A stretch of 46,791 nucleotides of DNA from G020354785 sp964521285 (GTDB taxonomy: Bacteria; Bacteroidota; Bacteroidia; Bacteroidales; UBA10428), in NCBI GenBank assembly GCA_964521285.1, contig CAZFQS010000025.1, positions 1 through 46,791 of the forward strand, written 5' to 3'. The notes below the pieces were generated by a model. That model searched no databases. It had not been told where the DNA came from and worked only from the letters and a program-made list of their open reading frames with translations. The first letter of the stretch is position 1. Each line of letters starts with the position of its first letter. Of the stretch, positions 26,914 through 36,400 are shown piece after piece. Position numbers and translations under genes: made by a program.

Positions 26914-27255
26914 TTATAGCAGTTCATCCGCTTTATCCGGTGGCTGAGCTATCACTGCTTTATGTTTTGCTACTACAATCGGACGTTCTATCAGCTTAGG
27001 ATTTTCAACTAAAATTTTTATCCACTCTATATCAGTAAATTTTTTGCCTTTAAGCTCTTTTCTGTATTGCTCTTCCTGTTTGCGTACAATATTAAAAGGA
27101 CTGAGATTTAATTTCATAATTATATCTGATAATTCCCGCTCTGTTATCCCTTCTTTAATATAATTCACTATTTCCAGATCAATTCCTTTATCCTGCAAAT
27201 ACTTAAGTCCTTCACGGCTTTTTTTACATTTTGGATTGTGGTAAATTTTTAACAT
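26914..27255 (-). CDS. ArsC-family reductase (arsenate reductase-like)
   Basis: A 113-aa protein with the glutaredoxin-coupled ArsC layout: IYHNPKCKKSR with catalytic Cys10, and the C-terminal LIERPIVV followed by a PP turn. In Escherichia coli ArsC this family reduces arsenate; many genomes carry homologues of unknown substrate (Spx/YffB-like). No other arsenic genes are adjacent; it lies between prfB (28 bases upstream) and fumC, so a housekeeping redox role is as likely as arsenic detoxification. Confidence 0.85.
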   Translation of the reverse strand: MLKIYHNPKCKKSREGLKYLQDKGIDLEIVNYIKEGITERELSDIIMKLNLSPFNIVRKQEEQYRKELKGKKFTDIEWIKILVENPKLIERPIVVAKHKAVIAQPPDKADELL

Positions 27256-27283
27256 TTAATAATCAGGTATTAGCGTTTGGGTA

Positions 27284-28379
27284 TTAATTTATGTTTCCTC
27301 CTGACTGCATCAGAAAAGCCTTTATAAAATTATTCAAATCTCCGTCCAGTACGGCCTGAACATTTGAAGTTTCTATTTCTGTTCGAAGATCTTTTACTAA
27401 TTTATAGGGATGCATAATATAACTTCTTATTTGTGATCCCCATTCAATCTTTTTTTTCTCTCCTTCAACCTCTGCCTGTTTTTCCTTCTTTTTTCTCAGT
27501 TCAACTTCATACAGATGTGATCTTAAGATACGCATTGCATTTTCCCTGTTTTTTACCTGGGAGCGAGATTCAGTGTTCTCCACTACTATGCCCGTCGGCA
27601 GATGTTTGACACGTACGCCTGTCTCAACCTTATTAACATGTTGCCCACCTGCTCCGCTGGAACGAAATGTATCCCATTCCAAATCTGCCGGATTAACAAT
27701 TATTTCAATAGCATCATCAACTATAGGTGATACAAATACTGAAGCAAATGAAGTATGTCTGCGATGATTCGCATCGAAGGGCGAAAGACGTACAAGCCTG
27801 TGCACTCCACTCTCGGATTTAAGATATCCGTATGCAAAGTCCCCTGTAAATTTAAGTGTAACAGACTTTATTCCGGCATCATCCCCCTGAAGATAACTTG
27901 CTTCTCTGACACTATAATTATTCCTTTCTCCCCATCTTATATACATTCTCATCAACATTTCAGCCCAATCCTGGCTTTCTGTTCCACCTGCTCCTGCATT
28001 AATCTTTAGTAAAGCTCCAAACTTATCCTCTTCATTCCTGAGCATATTTTTAAATTCAATATCCTCAATCAGTTTTAATGCCTTATGATATTGTTCTTCA
28101 ACATCATTATCAGTAGCTTCACCTTCTTTATGAAAATCGAATAATACTAATAAATCATCAATGCTCCTTGTTACTTCATTGTAAGCATCTGTCCATGCCC
28201 TGATAGATGATATCAGTTTTAATTGTTTCTCAGCCTCTTTGGGATCATCCCAAAAATCCGGAGCATGCGTTTTCTCTTCTTCCTTTCTTATATACTCCAT
28301 TTTCCTGTCAATGTCAAAGATACCTCCTCAGCGCATCGCAACGCTCTGACAATTCTTTAATCTGTTCTGATGTTATCAT
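27284..28379 (-). CDS. prfB: Peptide chain release factor 2 (expressed through a programmed +1 frameshift)
   Basis: The gene is split across two frames. The first frame starts with ATG at 28379 and encodes 21 residues up to an in-frame TGA at 28316-28314. Slipping forward one base at CTT-TGA joins it to the long frame, which reads DIDRK and then 338 residues, giving 364 aa, the normal RF2 length. The long frame shows the RF2 features SPFDANHRRHTSF and the catalytic loop SGAGGQHVNK, with the GGQ that PrmC methylates. RF2 reads UGA and UAA, so low RF2 promotes frameshifting and its own synthesis. The ATG at 28300 alone would lack the N-terminal part. recX lies 83 bases upstream. Confidence 0.96.
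28313..28328 (-). promoter_or_regulatory. RF2 programmed frameshift site with internal SD sequence
   Basis: On the minus strand the site reads AGGAGG-TAT-CTT-TGA-C. The SD-like AGGAGG (28328-28323), the three-base spacer, the slippery CTT (28319-28317) and the TGA followed by C match the arrangement of the Escherichia coli prfB site (AGGGGGTATCTTTGAC). Both frames on either side are open and encode conserved RF2 sequence, so the shift is real rather than a sequencing error. Confidence 0.96.
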
Positions 28380-28462
28380 AATTAAAATATTAATTTTCAG
28401 GGTCTCAAATTTATTAATTTTTCTTAGATGGTTATCATATAAATTGTAATGATATTACTTAT

Positions 28463-28945
28463 TCACCTGTTCGAATTCAATATTTCATTAATAATATTAA
28501 ACACATGCTCTGTTTCAAAGCCTTTCGATTGCCCAAAGCGCAAAAGTTTGCTTTTTAATACATAGGCATTTGAAGATTTATCCTTTTTAAACTTCTTAGT
28601 CAATTCTGATTTTATCATTTTCAAATACTCCTCGCTATCAATACTCTCCAGGGCTTTTAATATAATATTATTATCTATACCTTTATGCTTTAACTGGTAT
28701 TCTATCTTAATTTTACCCCACTTATTAAATCTGAATCTGTCATTTGCAAAGGCAATAGCATACCGTTCCTCATTTATAAAGTTTTCTTTTATAAGAGTTT
28801 TAATAATACGGTCAATTTCCTGTATTGAAAGATTATATTCGACAAGTTTCTGTCTGATATCACTGGTACATCTTTCCTGTCTGCTGCACAGTATCTGCAT
28901 TCTTTGTATTATTTCACTGTTTGGTTTTGAATTTGTATTGTTCAT
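28463..28945 (-). CDS. recX: RecX family regulatory protein
   Basis: A 160-aa protein, almost wholly helical, with the three-repeat RecX pattern: CTSDIRQKLVEYNLS, INEERYAIAFANDRFRFNKWGKIKIEYQLKHKGI, and LKSKLLRFGQSKGFE. RecX inhibits RecA filament growth. recA is not in the window. It lies 11 bases after prmC, so the two are probably co-transcribed, and 83 bases before prfB. Confidence 0.9.
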   Translation of the reverse strand: MNNTNSKPNSEIIQRMQILCSRQERCTSDIRQKLVEYNLSIQEIDRIIKTLIKENFINEERYAIAFANDRFRFNKWGKIKIEYQLKHKGIDNNIILKALESIDSEEYLKMIKSELTKKFKKDKSSNAYVLKSKLLRFGQSKGFETEHVFNIINEILNSNR

Positions 28946-28956
28946 TTTACCTATTA

Positions 28957-29823
28957 TTAAGCTTTATATGCCTTTACCATTCTGTCCTTTCCGTTAATAT
29001 CTTTTCCTATTATAATTTTTTCATAATTATGTTTATCCAATTCTTTAGCAACCTGTTTTGCCAATGCTTCATTTATCTCAATATATAATATTCCTTTATC
29101 CTTTAAATTCCGTAATCCGAATTTTGCAATAGCCCTGTAAAATATTAATGGATCATCATCAGGAACAAATAACGCTTTCTGTGGCTCATAGTAAAGCACA
29201 TTCCCGGGTAAGGCAGATTTTTCAGATTCCCTGATATAAGGGGGATTACTTACAATTATGTCATAATTCCTTTTTAATTTCTTTGTTTCATATTTTAAAA
29301 TATCGCACTGAAAAAACTTTACAGATGCATTGTTTATTCTGGCGTTGGTCTTTGCCATATTAATTGCTTTCTTTGATATATCTAGTGCTTCGATACTGCA
29401 AGAAGTTAAATTTCTGGCCAGCACTATAGCTATACAACCACAACCTGTTCCAATATCCAGAATTGTATATTTGTTTCCTTTATTTTCTTTAATTATCCAG
29501 TCAACGAGTTCTTCAGTTTCCTGTCTTGGAATCAATGTATCTGACGATACTCTGAAAGGAAGCCCATAGAATTCAGTTTTGTTAAAAATGTATTGAATTG
29601 GTTTATTATTCTTCAGATCATCTACAATTTTATTAATCTGTTTCTCAATCTTACTGGAAATTGTTTTATTACTGTTAATATGTATATCAATTTTAGTGTA
29701 ATTTAGCAGGTGTTCAAAAATTAAATATATAAAATTCTGAATTTCATTATCAGGATAATGGTTCAAAAGATTAATTTTAATCTGCGCTACAATATTTGAA
29801 ACAGTTTTCTTTGAGTTATTCAT
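28957..29823 (-). CDS. prmC: Release factor glutamine methyltransferase
   Basis: A 288-aa SAM-dependent methyltransferase. The N-terminal helical domain ends with the substrate-binding PIQYIFNKTEFYG and LIPRQETEELV, then motif I LDIGTGCG (about 122-129) and the catalytic NPPY (193-196). It methylates the glutamine of the GGQ motif in RF1 and RF2. Its RF2 substrate is encoded two genes downstream in the same cluster, a meaningful functional pairing. It is divergent from ribD with only 28 bases between the start codons. Confidence 0.93.
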   Translation of the reverse strand: MNNSKKTVSNIVAQIKINLLNHYPDNEIQNFIYLIFEHLLNYTKIDIHINSNKTISSKIEKQINKIVDDLKNNKPIQYIFNKTEFYGLPFRVSSDTLIPRQETEELVDWIIKENKGNKYTILDIGTGCGCIAIVLARNLTSCSIEALDISKKAINMAKTNARINNASVKFFQCDILKYETKKLKRNYDIIVSNPPYIRESEKSALPGNVLYYEPQKALFVPDDDPLIFYRAIAKFGLRNLKDKGILYIEINEALAKQVAKELDKHNYEKIIIGKDINGKDRMVKAYKA

Positions 29824-29851
29824 ATTTCAAAATTAGTAAAAACAGATTATT

Positions 29852-30916
29852 GTGAGTACTATTTCAGACAATGAAAAATATATGCAACGCTGTTTGGATC
29901 TGGCACGAATGGGGCAGGGAAATACAGGTACAAATCCAATGGTTGGAGCAGTAATAGTATATAACGGGAAAATTATCGGCGAAGGCTATCATAAAAAATA
30001 TGGGGAACTTCATGCTGAGGCTAATGCAATTAACTCAGTCAGAGATAAATCACTATTAAAAAAGTCGACTTTATATGTTAATCTTGAACCATGCTCTCAC
30101 CTGGGAAAAACTCCTCCCTGTTCTGAATTAATCATTAAAAATAATATGCCGCGAGTAATAATCGGGACAATAGATCCTAATGCAATTGTATCCGGAAAGG
30201 GAATAAAAAAGTTAAATGATAGTGGAATAGAAGTCATAACAGGTGTTTTGGAAAATAACTCCACTGAACTTAATAAAAGATTCTTTACTTTTTACAGGAA
30301 AAAGCGCCCTTATATCATCTTAAAATGGGCACAGACAATTGATGGTTATATCGATATTATCAGGAAAAACAAACAACAACCTGAATTAACATGGATCTCA
30401 AATAAAATTTCGCGAATGCTCGTTCATAAATGGAGGGCTGAAGAGCATGCAATACTGGTAGGAACAAACACTGCCTTACTTGATAATCCCCAATTAAACG
30501 TACGTTTCTGGTATGGGAATAACCCTCTCAGGATTGTTCTTGACAGAAACTTGAAATTGCCTGCCAGCTTGCATTTATTTGATAAAACATTAAATACTGT
30601 TGTATTTAATGAAAAAAAAGAGCAGTTAGACGGGAAAATAGAATATATTAAAATAAATTTTAATGAAAAGACACTTGAAGAAATTTTAAGAATTTTATTT
30701 CACAAAGAAATACAGTCATTACTAGTTGAAGGAGGGAAAATGCTTCTTGAAAGTTTCATAGAAAGTAAAATATGGGATGAAGCAAGGGTTTTTATAGGGA
30801 ACGGGAAATTTGAGGAGGGTACCAGAGCCCCGGTTATACCTGCTGATCCAAAACAGGTTATTCACATGGAAAATGACAGATTACTTATATTCAACAATAT
30901 TCCTCTAAATATTTAA
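29852..30916 (+). CDS. ribD: Bifunctional riboflavin biosynthesis deaminase/reductase
   Basis: A 354-aa two-domain enzyme. The deaminase domain has the zinc motif H54-A-E56 and PC81-SHLGKTPPC90; the reductase domain begins about residue 150 (YIILKWAQTIDGYI) and contains WISNKISRMLVHKWRAEEHAILVGTNTALLDNP. It converts the GTP-derived pyrimidine to 5-amino-6-ribitylamino-uracil phosphate in riboflavin synthesis. The start is GTG at 29852; an ATG ten codons later would also cover the conserved MQRCLDLAR, so the exact start is uncertain. No FMN riboswitch is visible in the 28-base leader. Confidence 0.93.
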   Translation: MSTISDNEKYMQRCLDLARMGQGNTGTNPMVGAVIVYNGKIIGEGYHKKYGELHAEANAINSVRDKSLLKKSTLYVNLEPCSHLGKTPPCSELIIKNNMPRVIIGTIDPNAIVSGKGIKKLNDSGIEVITGVLENNSTELNKRFFTFYRKKRPYIILKWAQTIDGYIDIIRKNKQQPELTWISNKISRMLVHKWRAEEHAILVGTNTALLDNPQLNVRFWYGNNPLRIVLDRNLKLPASLHLFDKTLNTVVFNEKKEQLDGKIEYIKINFNEKTLEEILRILFHKEIQSLLVEGGKMLLESFIESKIWDEARVFIGNGKFEEGTRAPVIPADPKQVIHMENDRLLIFNNIPLNI

Positions 30917-31013
30917 TATGCAAATAATTATTTAATGTTTATAAATTTAACGCATAATATTCATACTTAAACATTTAATAACCATTAGTTATTATGTTCT
31001 GTATATATTTTTG

Positions 31014-31021
31014 TATATTTG
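31014..31021 (+). promoter_or_regulatory. Possible -7 promoter box for the caspase/SpoIIE pair
   Basis: TATATTTG matches the Bacteroidota -7 consensus about 80 bases upstream of the TPR/caspase gene, in a 186-base AT-rich spacer after ribD. No TTG is present at the right distance upstream, so this is weak. Confidence 0.25.
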
Positions 31022-31102
31022 AATATAAATTTCATATTAAATCGACCTGCATTTGTACTATTTTAAAAAGTTGCAGTAAAAGTAACCCTTAAATCTCAAA
31101 CT

Positions 31103-33448
31103 ATGAAAAAACATCTCACTTTAACCTGTCTCATACTAATAATTTGTTCATCTTTTATATCTGGTCAGAGTGTAAAGCAATATTTCAAGGCAGGGAAAGA
31201 CTTTATGGGGACCAGAAATTATAAAGATGGAATTGAGCAATTTTCAAAAGCAATTGAATTGAGTCCTGATTATGCGGATGCATATATTGAAAGAGCCAAT
31301 GCATATGAAAAAATTAATGAATTAGATAAGGCGGCAGACGATTATAACAGGGCAATAGTATTTGAAAACAAAAATCCTGAAATATTTTATGGAGCCGCCA
31401 GGGTAAATTATAAACTTGGCCATTTCAAGGAAGCAAAGGATTATATTAATAAAAGCCTTGAATTACGAAGTAAATACCTCGAAGCTCTACAGTTGCAGGT
31501 AAAAATATTAATCGCACTGGATGAGGATTTAAACGCATTAACCGCAGCTAAAAAAGCTTTAATCCTGAAAGACAATGCATACAATCACTATTTTCATGGA
31601 ATAGTGTCTGAAAAACTTAAAAACTATAACCAGGCAGAAATTGATTTTCAAAAAGCAATATCAAAAAATAAAAAATTCGTTGAGCCTTATATTGCCTTGG
31701 CAAATCTGAGACTCACCCTGAACAAACTAAATCAGGCAATTGAAAATTGTAATACTGCTATAAGCCTGGATCCAAACAATGTTGACGCATATCTTGTCAG
31801 GAGTAAAGTATATATTAAAATGATGGAATACCCTAAAGCAATTGACGATATTTCAAAAAACATTGTAATCGATCCCGAAAATAAGGAAATGTATATTATA
31901 CGTGGTACATATTACCAGCAATATGCACAACATCAAAATGCCATCAACGATTTTAGCAAGGTTATATTGATGGATGATAAATATTCAGAAGCTTATTACA
32001 AAAGAGCTTATTCTTTCGAACAGATAGCTAACTACAAAGCTGCCATTAAAGATTATGAGACCCTTTCCAGGTTATCCGAATACGATGTTAATGCCAAAAA
32101 ATTACTTGAATCAGCAAAAGACAGATTATTTGAATTAAACAGGGAAGACAATAAGCCTGTAATAGTACTTGTTAATCCTGAACCTATTGACGAGTTAGTG
32201 GTAAGAATTGCAAAAGATAAAAGTGAGGTTACTATCAAGGGAAAGATTATTGATGAAAGCGAAATAAAATCCCTCAGGATTAATAATAAAGACGTACCCT
32301 TTCTGGAGAGTGAAGATGGATATGAATTTCTGGCAAATATAAATATAACTGACAAAGATATGTTTACAATATCTGCAACCGACAGTTATGATAATATCCA
32401 GAATAGTACTTATACAATTGAGAGGACAGAAATTAATCCTCCCAAAATTGCAATAATAGCTCCTTATGCTTCAGATGACGGAGAGATTTATCTTGATAAC
32501 GAAGATCCTAATATATATGTTGAAGGTAAAATAACTGATGAAAGTTTAATTAAAACTATTCTAATAGATGGTGTCTCGGCAAGTTTTAAATTGGATGAGT
32601 TTAATCCACGGTTCTCTGCAACATTAAGCATCTCAAATAAAAGCAAATTTACGGTAAGGGCAATAGATATTAACAATAATGAAACTCAACAGGTATTTAA
32701 TCTCAATCGTGAAGGAGTTTCTCTCCTGGCAAACAATCCTATGGGTAGAACCTGGGTTGTATTTATTGAAAATTCTAATTATGAAACATTCCCAAGCCTG
32801 GAAGGGCCCTCAAAGGATGTTACTTTAATGCGCTCTGCTTTATCAAATTATGATGTTCATAAAGTCATTCATAAAAAGGATTTGACAAAAAAAGAAATGG
32901 AAAAGTTCTTCTCTATTGAATTGAGAGATCTTGTCAGGGGTAATAGAGTAAATGCTTTACTTATCTGGTATGCAGGACACGGTAAGTTTATTAATGAGAC
33001 GGGGTACTGGATACCGGTAGATTCAAAAAGGGACGATGAATTTACTTATTTCAATATCAATGCACTAAGAGCCTCATTACAGTCTTATGCTAATTATGTT
33101 ACACACACATTAGTTGTTACGGATGCCTGTGAATCGGGACCGACGTTTTACCAGGCGATGCGTGAAATACCGAAAAAAAGAAACTGTAACGACTGGGAAG
33201 CTACCAGGCTTAAATCATCACAGGTATTATCATCAGCAGGATATGAGCTGGCAATAGATGATTCTCAGTTCACAAGGACCTTTGCTAATACTCTGGCTAA
33301 CAATCCCAATGCCTGTATACCTATAGAATCAATTGTCAACAAAGTAGTAATTGCAGTTGAAAAAAATAACCAGCAAAAACCAAAGTTTGGAAAAATAGCC
33401 GGACTGGAAGACGAAAACGGAACATTCTTCTTCATTTCAAAAAACTAA
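31103..33448 (+). CDS. Secreted TPR protein with caspase-like (peptidase C14) domain
   Basis: A 781-aa exported protein. A Sec signal peptide (about 1-21, ending FISGQ) is followed by about eight tetratricopeptide repeats (residues 25-335, with repeated 'YxKAIxDxxKAIxLDP' patterns), two beta-sandwich Ig-like repeats (about 360-450 and 455-545, each with a 'GKIxDES...I' strand) and a C-terminal caspase-fold domain (about 550-781). The catalytic dyad is visible: His626 in WYAGHGK and Cys676 in VTDACESG. Bacterial orthocaspases/metacaspases usually cut after Arg or Lys, but the specificity here is unknown. Probably located in the periplasm or cell surface. The SpoIIE sensor gene begins 12 bases downstream. 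Confidence 0.88.
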   Translation: MKKHLTLTCLILIICSSFISGQSVKQYFKAGKDFMGTRNYKDGIEQFSKAIELSPDYADAYIERANAYEKINELDKAADDYNRAIVFENKNPEIFYGAARVNYKLGHFKEAKDYINKSLELRSKYLEALQLQVKILIALDEDLNALTAAKKALILKDNAYNHYFHGIVSEKLKNYNQAEIDFQKAISKNKKFVEPYIALANLRLTLNKLNQAIENCNTAISLDPNNVDAYLVRSKVYIKMMEYPKAIDDISKNIVIDPENKEMYIIRGTYYQQYAQHQNAINDFSKVILMDDKYSEAYYKRAYSFEQIANYKAAIKDYETLSRLSEYDVNAKKLLESAKDRLFELNREDNKPVIVLVNPEPIDELVVRIAKDKSEVTIKGKIIDESEIKSLRINNKDVPFLESEDGYEFLANINITDKDMFTISATDSYDNIQNSTYTIERTEINPPKIAIIAPYASDDGEIYLDNEDPNIYVEGKITDESLIKTILIDGVSASFKLDEFNPRFSATLSISNKSKFTVRAIDINNNETQQVFNLNREGVSLLANNPMGRTWVVFIENSNYETFPSLEGPSKDVTLMRSALSNYDVHKVIHKKDLTKKEMEKFFSIELRDLVRGNRVNALLIWYAGHGKFINETGYWIPVDSKRDDEFTYFNINALRASLQSYANYVTHTLVVTDACESGPTFYQAMREIPKKRNCNDWEATRLKSSQVLSSAGYELAIDDSQFTRTFANTLANNPNACIPIESIVNKVVIAVEKNNQQKPKFGKIAGLEDENGTFFFISKN

Positions 33449-33460
33449 ATTAATGCCTTA

Positions 33461-36400
33461 ATGATAGTATTAAATATTGCAAAGAAAATAGAAATTATTC
33501 GTTCTCTTGAACGAATAATTTTTTTATACCCATTACTATTCCTTTGTTTTATTGCATCCGGACAAACTTATTACTTTGATAAATATGGCACAGAGGAAGG
33601 TCTTGATGCATCTAGAGTATATACTGTAATTCAGGATAATAATGATTATATATGGTTGGGAACTGCAGGTGGTGCATCACAATTTGACGGCATTAATTTT
33701 ATAAATTATACTGAAGTAAACGGACTGGCATCAGGAGGAGTCAGGGCTATATTTCAGGATTCATTCGGCAATATCTGGCTGGGACATCTGGGCGGGGGAC
33801 TGACAAGGTTTACTGATGGCGGATTTGAGTCTGTCGATTTGCCTGATACACTATTACTAAATGATGTAACTTCAATCATACAGGACTCAGATGAAAGATT
33901 ATGGCTGACTACATGGGGCGATGGGGCTTATGTTTTTTATAACATTAATGACGAAATTTCTGATCTGGAATTTGAACATTTCAAAGGTAAACGTTTTAGT
34001 GACAGAATTTATAGCAGCCTTCTGACCTCAGATGGCGAACTTTATTTTGTTACAGATATTGGTATAAAAAAGTATAATAAAAAAGAGAATAATTTTGAAA
34101 ACTATGTTCCTGAAGGATTGAGTACTTTTTTCAATACAATAGTAATGTTTGAGGATTCAAAAAAGAATCTCTGGTTCGGTACTTATAACGGAGGACTTAT
34201 TAAATACATTAATTCAAGAGACACTTTTAAAATTTATGATGACAAAGACGGACTGGCAGCAAACTGGGTAAGTACAATTTCCGAAGACAGAGAGGGAAAC
34301 ATCTGGGTGGGCCACTGGGCAATAGATAAAAGCAATGGAGGGATCACAAAAATAAATGAAGATGGGGTTAAAGTATTTAATACAAGAAATGGGATGCATG
34401 ATAATTGGATATTTTGGATAACAGAGGATAAAGAAGGCAATATTTTAATTGGAACTGCTGAGAACGGACTGGAAATATTTAAAGGTGAACAATTTGTTTC
34501 TTTTTCAACTGAAAACGGACTTATTAATGATCAGGTGTGGGCAATATTCCAGGATAATGATAATAACATCTGGTTTGGCACAAATGGAGGAATAACTGTA
34601 TATAACAATGTTGACACCAATAAAATTTTTATTCACTATAATCAATCAAATAATTATATAAGTAATCAAATAAGAGCTTTTAAGCAGGATAACAATAATA
34701 ACATATGGATTCTTACAGCTGATCAGGGAGTCTTAAAATACGATAATAATGTTAAATCGTTTGTCAGTCAGCCTAAAATTAACAGTTATGTTTCACGATA
34801 TGATCCCAGGGTATTAGAGATTGATAAAGAAAATCAATTATGGATTGGGGCATATGAAGGTTTATTTCAGTTTGATCTCAACGAGACCCGATATATAGGA
34901 AGACACTCACAGGAAAAAGGACTCGCAGGTAAAGAGATCAGTGCTCTGTTTGTAGACTCAGAGAATTCATTATGGATTGGTTCAACCGGCAAAGGATTAA
35001 CAAGAATGAAAGATGGTGATTACAAAATTTACAACCTGACTGAAGAGGTTACACCCACCTGTATTGTTGAGGATAAAGAAAATAAAATATGGATAGGTAC
35101 TGAAAGAAAAGGAGTATTAGTGGTAAAAGACACATTAATTAAAAGATACTCTATCACTGATGGATTACTTTCCAATGCAATAAATTTAATAAATGTTGAT
35201 GACTTTAATAATATCTATATTGGCACTAACAGGGGGATGAACAAGATAGTCCAGGCAGAAAACAAAATATATACATATACACGTAAAATCGGTTTTACAG
35301 GTATTGAAACCAAAAGTAATGCATCATATAAAGACAGTAAAGGAAATTTATGGTTTGGAACAATAAATGGTGCTATTAAATACAGTCCTGAACTATCGCG
35401 GAAATGCCCTTTTGAACCATTGACACATATAATTAATATGACTGTCAACGGATTTGAAAAAGATATGGTTGACGGACTTAAATTAAGACATAACCAGAAT
35501 TCAATAGTTTTTAATTATCACAGCATATGTCTTACTAACCCGGAAGCTGTTCGTTATAAGATAATGCTTGACGGACTGGAATCTGACTGGCAGGATGCTG
35601 CTGATCAGACAATGATTAATTACCGTTTCCTGCCTCCAAATAAATATGTATTCAAGGTAATTGCAAAAAATAGTGCAGATGTCTGGAATTCAGAACCAAT
35701 TAAATATGAATTTGAGATTTTAGCTCCGTTTTATCAGCGGGCATGGTTTATTGTAACAGCATCACTGCTTATAATAACAGGAATAATAACATTTATTAAA
35801 ATAAGGGAACGTAACCTAATCAGGGAAAAAAGAATACTGGAAACCAAAGTTAAGGAAAGGACCCTGGCATTATCAGAGGCTAATGAAGAATTGGCATTAA
35901 AGAATAAAGATATTACTGATAGTATAAGGTATGCAAAACGGATACAATTTGCTATATTACCTCCGGAGATTCCTTTTAAAGATACTTTTATATTGTTTAA
36001 ACCTAAGGATATTGTAAGTGGAGACTTCTACTGGATAACATCACAGGCAAACAAAGAATTTTTTGCTGCTGTTGATTGCACTGGTCACGGGGTACCCGGT
36101 GCTTTTATGTCATTTATTGGCTATACCTCGCTTAACAAGATTGTTATTGAGCACGGCATTCATGAGCCTGCTGAGATACTAAATCATCTTAATGAAGAAG
36201 TTGCTATTGCCTTGCGTCAAAAGGGAGAGGAAGCTGTAGCCGATGGAATGGACCTTGCCCTGGTATCATATGTTCCGCGATCACGAGAACTGGAATATGC
36301 AGGGGCATTTAATCCATTAATAATTATTAATGATGGAGAAATAACCGAGATAAAAGCAAACAGATTTGCCATAGGACGTTCAACAGAAAAGGAAATGAAA

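Noticed and set aside
26914..27255. Reading the ArsC-like gene as part of an arsenic resistance operon
   Set aside because: No ArsR, ArsB/Acr3 or other arsenic gene is adjacent; the neighbours are translation and carbon metabolism genes.
30928..30985. Inverted repeat TTATTTAATGTTT ... AAACATTTAATAA after ribD
   Set aside because: It has a mismatch, a 29-base loop and no T-run; probably chance in AT-rich DNA.
31014..31021. A complete promoter for the caspase/SpoIIE pair
   Set aside because: Only a -7-like TATATTTG was found; no TTG lies at the expected distance, so a complete promoter is not claimed.
32953..33160. Treating the caspase domain as part of a CRISPR-linked or phage-defence module
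   Set aside because: The protein has a Sec signal peptide and no CRISPR array, gasdermin, or other defence gene is nearby.
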